This document shows, piece after piece, positions 1 to 9,208 of a stretch of 64,000 bases of DNA (positions are counted from its first letter, which is position 1; every line of letters starts with the position of its first letter). Below the pieces are notes generated by a model. It saw only the letters and a program-made list of their open reading frames with translations, was not told the origin of the DNA and did not search any database. The DNA is from Neurospora intermedia (Eukaryota; Ascomycota; Sordariomycetes; Sordariales; Sordariaceae): the NCBI GenBank assembly GCA_037102815.1, contig BTPP01000003.1, positions 1 through 64,000 of the forward strand, given 5' to 3'. A program made the translations under genes and the position numbers.

Positions 1-555
1 TGACGAGTTTCTCAGCGAAAACAGCTCGCTATGTCCGATTTGCAAAGCCTGCATGCTGCCCAGCGGGTATTGTCCCAAAATCACCAATGCGATGGTGCGG
101 CGAGAACGGGCGGTGCGACGACTACGAGACCGGATAACAGTCGATGATTCTTGTTCGGAATACGAAATGGTTGATCAAGGAAAGCCAATCCGCGGGGGCA
201 AGAGTCTTAGGAGCTTACTGGGGGGAGGAGGAGATGAATCCAAAGCTGCGGATGCAGCAACAATTGCAACGACTCAATCCCGAATGTCAATCAGACAGGG
301 CTCTATCCAACGCGCGGACCGAAAGCAACAAAAACAAGTCGGAAACAACAATAATGGTAATGTGCAGAGGGGTAGTCCTCCTGTGCTCGGGAGGAAGCGG
401 ATGCGGGAATTGGCTGGCGGATCTGATATTGACGACGGGGAGTCACAAGCACCAGCCTGTAAGTTGATCGTTCTTTGTTGCCCTGAGAGCTCCGGATTGA
501 CCATGTTTGCTACACAGGGGAGAGATTACGACGCAAAGTATTCCCAGGCTTCTAG
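1..555 (+). CDS. RING-finger (E3 ubiquitin ligase-like) protein, C-terminal part
   Basis: The gene enters from the left edge; its start lies outside the window. From base 2 the frame is open and begins with an acidic/serine stretch followed by LCPICKACMLPSGYC. The CPxC pair fits the last metal-binding pair of a RING-H2 domain, and the following basic segment (ITNAMVRRERAVRRLR) is like the extension seen in some fungal RING proteins. RING proteins act as E3 ubiquitin ligases. The rest is a low-complexity tail rich in Gln, Asn and Gly. I place one intron at 459-517 (donor GTAAGT, acceptor TACACAG); after it the frame runs WERLRRKV and stops at 553-555. Without the splice the frame would stay open to 643, so the exact C-terminus is uncertain. 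The first half of the RING domain is not in the window, so the assignment is moderate. Confidence 0.55.
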
Positions 556-1803
556 GTACAGCCGAAGGATAGCTGGGCTTTTTTACGCACTTGGTGGACA
601 GGTAGCAACAACGGCTCTTCAGAGCACTTCGAGAAACAAATGAGCAGGCGGAATTTTTTCGCATTCGCCTCCAGTTCTTGGAAAGAGTGGAAGGGGGGAG
701 TATGGTGTAGGCGATATGGACATGATACCCCTTTTCGCATGTTTTGGCAGTTTCACATAAAGGTGACGGGCATAGAGGAGAGCATTTGTATGGTTTTGGT
801 ATCGGCGTTCTAATCATTTTGGGGCACTTTGTGTATATAGACTTGCCTCGAATGAGGATATGAACTGGGAAGTTCCTAGGAGGACCTCGTAAGACAATCT
901 AAGGAGGTGCACGTTGAAGATATGACAATGCACAAATTTGAGAGATTCAACACGAAATAACTCAAAAGTTATGAAATTGCCAAGCCTTATCGAGGTACTC
1001 GGAGGGTAATTCAGATACGTGAAAGAATTAACTGGATACAGAAATGGATGATGCATTCTACGGGGTATCAATGACGCTGGGATACTGGAATTTGCAGCCT
1101 CCTCCTCCTCCACCACCCCTCATACTTTGCCATCTCCCTTTCCTCTCGGATAATAACGGTCCATCCTTCCGTCATCCTTCTGTCCAAAATCATTCCGTCC
1201 TTGTCTTGGTTTCGAAACTCCTGTCACAGACCAGTGTGAAAATGGTATCCTTTATCCCATCCTCTGCCACCACCACCTCCTGATTCCTTTCCCCCTATGT
1301 AAACTGCAACGCAGCCAAGCCTCCCTTCCCCCGTCTTTTCAAAGATGCGAAAAATTGCGGAAAAGGAAAGGAAGAAAAAAAAATGAATAAAATGCAACAC
1401 AATGCAATGCAAAACGCCTGTTTTTTGTTCTCTCCAAAGGAACAAGGAAAGAAGACAATTGGGGCAAAAAGAAATGTAGATGAGTATGATGTCGTGTGTC
1501 GAAAAAAGAATCGTTGGATCCAGCCCACCGCCTCGCTCTCGACATGATGGAAAAGAATCAGACAGACAAGGAACGTGAAAAAAAAGAAAAAAAGGAAAAA
1601 CAGAAACGTGTATGCCCTCGTGGTTACCAAACAGATCTCTCGTTTCCAATCATCTGCATGCAATTCTCTTTCAGCCAATATTTCCCCGTCACCGACATCA
1701 ACACCGATGACCCCCAAACTCGCGCAACGAAACCAACTCAGCACACAAACACACACACACACACACACATGGGACAGCTCAGCTCGCTCGCGAGCAAAAG
1801 CTA
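556..1803. other. Convergent 3' spacer
   Basis: This spacer lies between two genes that face each other, so it should hold both 3' untranslated regions. It is rich in A and T runs (for example 1376-1392 and 1577-1600). No coding sequence with recognisable features was seen on either strand. Confidence 0.5.
1744..1770. repeat. (CA)n microsatellite
   Basis: A short run of CA dinucleotides lies in the 3' spacer just downstream of the membrane glycoprotein gene. It is a simple repeat and a likely length polymorphism between strains. Confidence 0.85.
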
Positions 1804-3483
1804 CTAAAACCTATTGGGCATGTTACCCGCCCCCGGTACCGACGGTCCTAGCAATCCAGCAGGAGTCTTGGGCGTAGGCGGCACGTACTTAGCGCCCCTC
1901 GCCACGGCACCCAGGTCGGCCTCCTCCATCATTGCCGTGAAGGTTGTCACTGGTCTGGTTGATTGCCCCTGGTGGTTATCGGGATTGAAGGGGTCGTAAT
2001 CATCGGTGTTGTAAGTATTGGTGTTATTAAGATAGGTGTAATTGTTGTTGTTGTTGTTAATGAATTTGGAGTACGTGTTGCTGTTGGCGTTGGCGTTGGA
2101 ATTGCTCTTGGCAAGCCGCTCGGGAGTTAATGTTCGTGGGTCAGCGAACACGTTGATGCTGATTCCGCTAGGCTCGCGGGGGCTTTCTTGTCCGCTCGTT
2201 GCGCCCCAGGGGGTAATGGGTGGTGTTCTATAGCCGGGTCGACCGCCTGCTGGTGGTGGAGGGGAGTTGTTGCGGCTGCTGATGCTGGTGCCGGTGTAGG
2301 CTGATGGGCCGGGGACGTTTCCACTGACGTTACGTCCGTAACCACCGTAGGCTATGCTGCTGTCCTGTCCCTCGGACGGGGTTTTGGCCCGGCTGTTGTT
2401 GCGACTGTGGTGGTTTGGAGACCCGCGAGGGGGAGTATCGAAGGGGTTGACGTTGCCTGATACTGCTGCAAAGTCTGAGTTAGGGCCGCGGTGCGATTGG
2501 GCGGACACTGAGCGGTTGAAGTCGGTTCGGATGGTGTCCTCGGCAACAATGGGGTTGCTGATGATGTTGCCGAAGGAGGACGTGGATCGGTTCAGGCGGG
2601 GTTTCTCGCCATGGCCGTGTTGACTGGCTCCAGCTCCGGATTCTTTGTTTCTGCGGTTCAGGATGCAGAGGTAGAGGGTAATCAGACCACCGATAATGAA
2701 GACCACAACACCTGCAACCACGCCAGCGATGAGAAGATTAGGACTTCCCCCATCCTCATCATCATCATCATCGTCATCATCTTGTTGGTCGGGCTTTCCG
2801 CTTTCCACCGGCGTTGCACCCCCTGCTGACTGGTTACCACTTGCTGCAGGCTTGCCGGTTTCTGTAGGCTTGTCGGTTGCTGTCGGCTGATTGGTTGCTG
2901 TTGGCTTGTCGGTTCCTGCAGGAAGCTCGGTCACAGAAAATATTGATTTGGATGTTGTCTGGGAGGATTGAGAGCTGCTCATTGGCACTTGGGTTGCTGT
3001 TGTCGTTACGCTTGGCGATGGCTTGTTATTCAACTCTTGGGGCGTCTTTGACTGATCCGCATCCTTTTGACAATAACCTCCGGTATTGCAAGAGTAACCC
3101 CATGGACAGCATCTATCACCACACCGCTTCAAGGGCACATCAAAAACCGTGGTCTTGAGGCCTGCTTGAGGGTTCTTCACTGGATTCTGCTTGCTAGTGT
3201 CGCAGGAAATCGGTTGTATCATCGAGCAGTCTTGTCCATTTGGGCAGCAAAGAGCCGCGGTGTTTGCGGCCAAAGGAATGCATGTCGAGTCGGTCGGACA
3301 GCAAAAGTTATCGGGCAAGCCGGCCTGTGGGCACTTTGAGAAGCCCTCGGCTGCACATGTTGATGTTGACTGTCGTTGGAACAGCTGGCTAGCTGGTACA
3401 GCTGAGACTGTTGTCGCGCTCAAGGCGACGACGACCAGTAGTAGTGAGCTCGCTTGTTGTAGTAGTCGCCGCGGCCCCGGCAT
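1804..3483 (-). CDS. Cysteine-rich single-pass membrane glycoprotein (wall-sensor-like architecture)
   Basis: A single uninterrupted exon encodes 559 residues. Residues 1-28 form a typical signal peptide (basic start, LLLVVVALSA core, cleavage near VSA-VP). Residues 43-138 carry 16 cysteines, many in CC pairs (FCCP, LCCP, DRCCPWGY), suggesting a disulfide-bonded extracellular module. A Ser/Thr/Pro-rich stalk follows at 145-232 with TDKPTAT-like imperfect repeats, then a run of eight Asp at 235-242. A membrane helix lies at about 250-276 (LLIAGVVAGVVVFIIGGLIT), followed by the basic stop-transfer NRRNK. The cytoplasmic tail of roughly 280 residues is Asn-, Ser- and Pro-rich. This order matches fungal type I wall sensors such as Mid2/Wsc proteins, but the cysteine module is not a WSC domain that I can name. 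Function is therefore inferred only from architecture. Confidence 0.8.
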   Translation of the reverse strand: MPGPRRLLQQASSLLLVVVALSATTVSAVPASQLFQRQSTSTCAAEGFSKCPQAGLPDNFCCPTDSTCIPLAANTAALCCPNGQDCSMIQPISCDTSKQNPVKNPQAGLKTTVFDVPLKRCGDRCCPWGYSCNTGGYCQKDADQSKTPQELNNKPSPSVTTTATQVPMSSSQSSQTTSKSIFSVTELPAGTDKPTATNQPTATDKPTETGKPAASGNQSAGGATPVESGKPDQQDDDDDDDDEDGGSPNLLIAGVVAGVVVFIIGGLITLYLCILNRRNKESGAGASQHGHGEKPRLNRSTSSFGNIISNPIVAEDTIRTDFNRSVSAQSHRGPNSDFAAVSGNVNPFDTPPRGSPNHHSRNNSRAKTPSEGQDSSIAYGGYGRNVSGNVPGPSAYTGTSISSRNNSPPPPAGGRPGYRTPPITPWGATSGQESPREPSGISINVFADPRTLTPERLAKSNSNANANSNTYSKFINNNNNNYTYLNNTNTYNTDDYDPFNPDNHQGQSTRPVTTFTAMMEEADLGAVARGAKYVPPTPKTPAGLLGPSVPGAGNMPNRF

Positions 3484-5450
3484 TGTGAATACCTACTCGA
3501 GCAGGGCCGTGCTGAGTAGTGGACTGGGTGAAGGAGATGTCGGCTATTATGTCGGTTACAGTCGAGACGGCTCGAAAATTGGGTAGGAAGTCTCACTTGT
3601 GGCCGGCAACGTGGAGAAAGAAAAACAAAGGTAAAGAAGAATCAAAAGACTTGGGATACGATGTGACAATGCGTTTGAGAGGCAGATGAGAAGCCGTAAC
3701 CCCAGAATCACGACAAACAAAGAAAATGACAACGACGTTGACCAGTCAAACGACGAACGGGACAAAAAATCTGGAAAGAGAAGATTGAGGCAAATGGGAG
3801 AGGAAGTCAGGAACGGCTTGGTTAAGGTATCATGGGTATATCGACAACTGGGGGTGCCGGCCCTCTGGCTCACAAGCCGCTTGTGTCTGGATAGTCTAGA
3901 TGACTGACACATGGACAGGCAAGCATGCGTCTGATTACTACAAAGAAAAAATCTTTGCAGAAAGCAGCGGAAACGCATCATTTGGCCCAATGGAGGAGAC
4001 CAGCGCAACGCTCTCCTCCAACCGCTTCTCACCCAAGTTGGAGTGGCCCCTGGCGCTATTCCATCAAGGAACCACAGGCGCGAATGGGTGAGCCCTGGAA
4101 CCTCGATAGGCTTCCCGTCTACAGTACCACGCAGATTGGGATATGTATGTGGCCCTTGCTATCTGTAACCCCGGGATGGGTATGCCATTCATGGATGCGG
4201 GGGTCGAGCAATGGAGCGACGACGGGGCGGCGATGGGGCCATGGTGGTCAGTCAGTCTCGTCAGTCTGGTGTAGTCAGCGGATGCAGGGTGAATTTTGAG
4301 ATTGGGTGAGTGTGACCGGGCATCGTCAGGGCCTCTCCGATCCTCAAGCCCAGCCCAGACGCTAGACAAGGTGTGGATCAAGGCAGTGAAAAAAGGTCTC
4401 AAAGCGCTTCGCTTTTGAGCAAGTGCTTGGTTGACGTGAAGCGCCGACGACCTGGCGATGAATGATGAGTGGGCGAATGAGTGGCAGATGGCTTAGGTTG
4501 TTTGGAGTTGTCAAAGTCAAGATGACAAGATGCAGCTTGGTTGGTCCACAATCCTTCCCGTCCGCGCCTACAATGCTACGCTAGCAGGGATCCACTGTTA
4601 GGTTCATTCAGGGGTCACTTGATCTCCACTGAGCGTCACTAGAAATAGTGTAGCATAAAAGGCTTAGCGCCCGCTCGCCAAGCGCCGGCTGCCGACCTGA
4701 ATGACGGAGCGGAAACAGCTGCTTTGCACGGGCCACACGGAACCCGGCTCGGTGCATATACGGGCCCGGGGACACTGACCTTCTTTCGATTCTACCTGTA
4801 TCGTGTAGACTCGACATGACCCGGAGCATTTGACCATCCGACACAGTTCGGAGCTATAGTACTTTTTGACGGCTACACAGCGTGTACACAAAGTCACACA
4901 TCGATATTGATGGGGCGGATCTCGAGTACGTCACGTTCTCTGTGTGATGCCATGGGTTGAGGCATGTTATCGTAAAACATTACCCATTCGACTATCTTCA
5001 GAAGTTGCGAGGCTTGTTCCGGTAGCCGCTCGACGATATGCACGTTACCAACTTCTGTTTCGATATTTTAAATCTCCGGAACCTCCAAAAACCCGAACTA
5101 TCACTGTCAAAAACGCCCAAAGATCATTCTGAACTCTACCTATGGTACTGCACCCACGAATTCTACAAACTGCCTTTTTCTTTGAAATCCCTCCACCCAT
5201 TGACGTTGCTGGCAATACCTCCACCCGATTTTGCACCTTAATCATGACATCACCGCCTCCTTCCTTCAAGTCATGATAACATACTTCTTGCGAGAGATCA
5301 TAATCAAGATGGGCAAGGTATAAAAGCACACAGTTACCAAAATCATAAACGTAAAACGAGATGTCAAACAACCAGGACTCTTTAAATCTCACCGTCACTC
5401 GACAACGGGTTTGACCCATCTGACAGTTCAAAATAGGCACCATCACTCCC
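3484..5450. other. Upstream spacer of the membrane glycoprotein gene
   Basis: About 2 kb lies between the start of the glycoprotein gene and the decayed dehydrogenase. It should hold the glycoprotein promoter and leader at its left side. Short open frames occur on both strands but none has a recognisable domain, good splice signals or a run of typical coding sequence. Confidence 0.4.
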
Positions 5451-5454
5451 TCCG

Positions 5455-6570
5455 TAATGACCATCTTCATCACCTGCTTCAACCGCCGCCTCTGCTGCCG
5501 CCTCCTACTACTCTCCTCCTACCTCCAGCGTCTCAGGAACTAACCGTCATAGCCGCCGTCCGTAACCCCTCTCCACCCGACCTCTCAATCCCTTTCGAGT
5601 CTCCCCATCCACCACCACTCGGGCACTTTACGCCTGCCCATCGTCAAGATTGGACCGAACGTGCGCGCCGACCTAGCCGCTATTGTGTAGGAGCTCGCGG
5701 AGGGGCATGGTATCGACACCATTGACGTGGTTATTGCTAACGCTTTGACGGGATATGTGTGGCCGAAGGTTAGGAAGGCCCAGGTGGATGATAATAACAG
5801 AAGACGAATATGTTTGGGTTTGTGGAGCTGATGAAGGGCTGGTTGTTGCCTCTGTTTTGGAGAGTACTGCCGCCCAGAAGAAGGAGAAAGGAAAGGGCGA
5901 GGATGGAGAGGAGGTGGTTTGTGTCACGATGGAAAGTGCAAGGGGAAGATAGGGGTTTGGACGATGCGAGTTCTTCCAGCCTCCTCATAGCTTGTAGATG
6001 TATCTGGACCCAGAGGTGGGAGTGACATTCGACGGTGAGAAGAATCTGAGTAGAGTAAATAAAAGATCCAGAAATAAGTGGAAAGGGTTGTTATCGTGGT
6101 TTGTTTGGTTGTTAACTGTTTCCAGTACAGATCGCTCAATCTGCCGCCGTCCCCAACGCAGCGTAATTACGGTATAGCGAAAGCGGCCCAGTCTTACTTG
6201 ACTAAGAGACTGCATGACGAGGAGCCCTGGTTGATCTCCTTCTCTATTGACCAGGAATGAGCTCTATCTTACCACATGTTCCGCTTAACATCTCTCTTTT
6301 TAAAATTGTGAATTTTTGTATTTCGTTTTCTCAAGCACCAGCAACACCTGGAAATTTGCTGACACAGATACCGCTCGAAACATCTGAGGCAAAATCGAGA
6401 TGGGAAACGCTGGGGCACGCGCTTTGGGCCTTGAATAGGGGTAGGGTAAGCCGGAGGAAAGTTCCAAGGTCATGCTGAAGGTCTTTGACGCTACTACGAG
6501 GGAGACACACAGCGGAAAGATGTGCGTGGGACCCGCGACGGTTTTGCTTTGGACAGTGCGATGATTCAAA
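5455..6570 (+). pseudogene. Decayed short-chain dehydrogenase/reductase (SDR)
   Basis: Conserved SDR pieces occur in the right order on the plus strand but in changing frames. About 5535-5575 reads ELTVIAAVRNP, the end of the second beta strand of the Rossmann fold. About 5690-5755 reads HGIDTIDVVIANA, the NAG-type strand 4 region. About 5825-5850 reads ELMKGW. About 6160-6245 reads YGIAKAAQSYLTKRL and EEPWLISFSID, holding the catalytic Tyr-x-x-x-Lys motif. About 6470-6530 reads MLKVFDATTRETHSGK, a typical C-terminal block. Intact fungal relatives are NAD(P)H-dependent ketoreductases of about 250 residues. Here the frame is interrupted at several points within blocks that should be continuous, so introns alone do not explain it. 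I see no sign that it still makes a protein. It is a host-type gene relic rather than a mobile element. Confidence 0.7.
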
Positions 6571-6719
6571 TTATAGAATGGGATAAGTTGGATTTTATTC
6601 TAATTCCTGGTCTCTCATATCATCATCTGTCATTCCTACTCTCGAGGTAAATATCAAAATGTGGGATTCATGAGAAGATGCTTCAAGATGGTTTGGTATA
6701 GCCAACAAGCCGCCATGTT

Positions 6720-7335
6720 ACGGATCGTCAAAGCATTTCAAAGTCACCTACCTATCAGTCCCGACTGATCTCGGAGCCCTCGTATTGCTCGGTTATAGTA
6801 GTTGTTGAAGAAGAACAAGATCATGAGAACGGTGAAGGGTAAGCTCACAGATATGTACTTGCTGAAAGATATTCCCGCTATCTAGAACCGTCAACCTTTA
6901 ATAGCCTGTTCTAAGCGGTTGTGTTTTGATCGTGAGTAACGTTTATTACATAGAGAAGCGAGAAGAAAGGGAAGAAAGGAGAGGACAAGGTTGAGCAGAC
7001 CAACTAACCGAGCTCTTGTGTTGTGCTTGAAGAGACCGTTCGTGGACAGGTCGTGATTAAGGCCCAAACGAGGCCCAGCAAGAGGTTTGGAATGACTTCA
7101 TCTATCCAAAGTGATGGTTCTCACCTCAGTTCCATTCATGCATCCTTTCGCCTCACCCAAAGCTATCCCATTGTACTGTTCTCGCGGACCTCGCCGCTCC
7201 TTCGGAGACTTGGCCGATGGTCGAACTGACCTGACCACCAGACCGTCACGGTATCATTGCCACCCGGACGAGTAAACGGCCCATTATTGAGGCCCGGCTG
7301 CCTCTTCCCCCTGAGCAGGTTGTGGTCGCTATCTG
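6720..7335 (-). pseudogene. Fragments resembling an ABC-transporter membrane domain
   Basis: On the minus strand several hydrophobic coding-like pieces lie in sequence. The best, at about 6748-6882, contains SKYISVSLPFTVLMILFFF and then YYNRAIRGLR, and ends at a possible donor (GTAGGT). This resembles the part of the first membrane domain in ABCC-type transporters where a KYxxxSxPF helix is followed by YxRxxRxLR. Upstream in the gene sense, about 7020-7110 holds DEVIPNLLLGLVWALITTC, which could match the preceding helix. About 7210-7320 holds a hydrophilic piece with NDTVTVWWSGQ. The pieces are in different frames, and no complete gene or nucleotide-binding domain follows. A poorly resolved multi-exon gene is possible, but decay seems more likely given the neighbouring SDR relic. 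The family assignment rests on pattern similarity only. Confidence 0.3.
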
Positions 7336-9208
7336 ATATTCACTGTGTGTCTGGGTGTTCAGGCAAGCATATCATGACTATGGTGGCGATTTAATGTACT
7401 ATTACTACGTATCCTTCTGTTCTTCTGCGAAGTGAATCCCAAAGTGGAAGGAATGGGTGGGTTTTAAGGTAAGGCAATAGAAAGAGAGAAATGCAAGAGC
7501 GTCCAACTCCGTCCCTTCCCTCCTTGTGTTTCTACAGTTTCGAGTTCATTCACTGCAGTTCAGTTCCCTCATCGACCTATCAAGTGAAAGGTACTTAGAA
7601 GGACCTATGGTAAGGTGTAAGGAAGGAAGGCAAAAGCCGAGTGCTCCTGCTCCTGCTCTTGTACCCGAACACTCTCTTGGCATTCCCGCTCATCACATCC
7701 ACTCACACCTTTCACAGTCCCACCTGCCCCTAAGCGCCGAGTTTCCTTTTCTGCCAAACACCTGGGCACCTCCTGTATCCATACCAAGGAAGGTAATCCC
7801 CGTCTTTTTTTGCTACACGCGCGAAGCGTGCTTCGGGCGGCTAAAGTAACGTTTTTCTCACTGCCTGCTTGTCTCGCTTCCCGTCGCTGCTACGCACCCA
7901 CACACCCTTTGGTAGATGCCCAAGTTTAATTATCACTTGCACTACGCTAATAGATCACATTCACATACACACAGCCACTTTTGTTCATGTGATGTGTCTG
8001 GGCCCGGCTCTTCAAGACCTGATGAGGGCCTACATTAATGAAACAGTAAATCGGGAGTTGCAATCTGCTGATCCTTCACCGAGAACTGAAGGTGGTTGGT
8101 GAATGCGGTGGCTAATGTGTATAGCAAGAAGGTCACTTTCGGGCGGACTCCCCGACGGCGAGCTTTGATGGACCTTGACATGGCAAAAGAAGGTCGCTAT
8201 AATAGGTTGCTTTTGCCTCACTGAAAGATTAACGTTCTCTTCGGGCTCACCTAGCGTGGTTGATCGGGCGTTGTCGGGTCTCAACAATGGCATCATTTAT
8301 CTCGAAAACGAAGGAAGATCTGGAGGCCTAGACAGATGTGACTAACATCAAGACGTATGATCACGGCGGTCTGAGAAGGCTAGCAAGGTGATTGCGATTT
8401 AACTTTTCTTCGATTTTGCCTCAATACGGGCATGCATAATTGACTGAATAGCCAGCTAGCTAGTTTCCAATCTAGATTTGCTTCGCCGAGAGCCATGCTT
8501 CTGTATCCCGATCCAGCATGCACCTCCCTCCATCATTTCCCAGTCTCTGCTTGACTCCCTCCCCATGTAGTTTCATGTAGGTTTTCTGTTTTGCCGTGGA
8601 GGGAAATGCACACCAAATGTCGCCAGATGGTCAGAATTGTGCACTGCCCCAAAACGGCGACATTTCTAATAGCTTGAAAAGAAAGACAACGTAAACGTTT
8701 GAAAGAAGAAAACAAGAGGTATCGAAGGGTCATAACTCGTCGTAAAATCGTAAAAAGTAAAACCAACGTTCCCCAATCCCTGAAATCCCACACCGGATCA
8801 GGTACTACGTGTTGATATCACAAACTGACAGTACACAACCTAACCTTTATCTACCATGCTCACCACTTTTTATACTTCGCTTTCCCGTTCCTTCTTTCCA
8901 GACAAGAGAACACAACAAACACACGCAAAGGATATAAAACGCCGTTGAATGTTGCTCAAGAGAAGATATGCAACCAAGGGAAAAAAAAAAAGAAAAAAAA
9001 AAGGAATAAAACAAATCATTCAACGGCACAAAGGGGTATCCCAAGGTATCTCAATCATCTCTTTCCAAGACATCCGTAGAATAAGAGAACCACGAGAGGA
9101 TTTGCGGTGGGAGCTCTCTAGAGAAACCAAAATCAGGATGTAAACACCCTAGGAAAACGAAAAGAGGGTATAAGATTGAGAACAGAGAAAGATAGAGAAA
9201 GAAAGCAT
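7336..9208. other. Spacer downstream of the SAM-PH gene
   Basis: This 1.9-kb stretch should hold the 3' untranslated region of the SAM-PH gene at its right end (A-rich at 8983-9004). No gene, RNA or repeat with support was seen on either strand. Confidence 0.4.
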
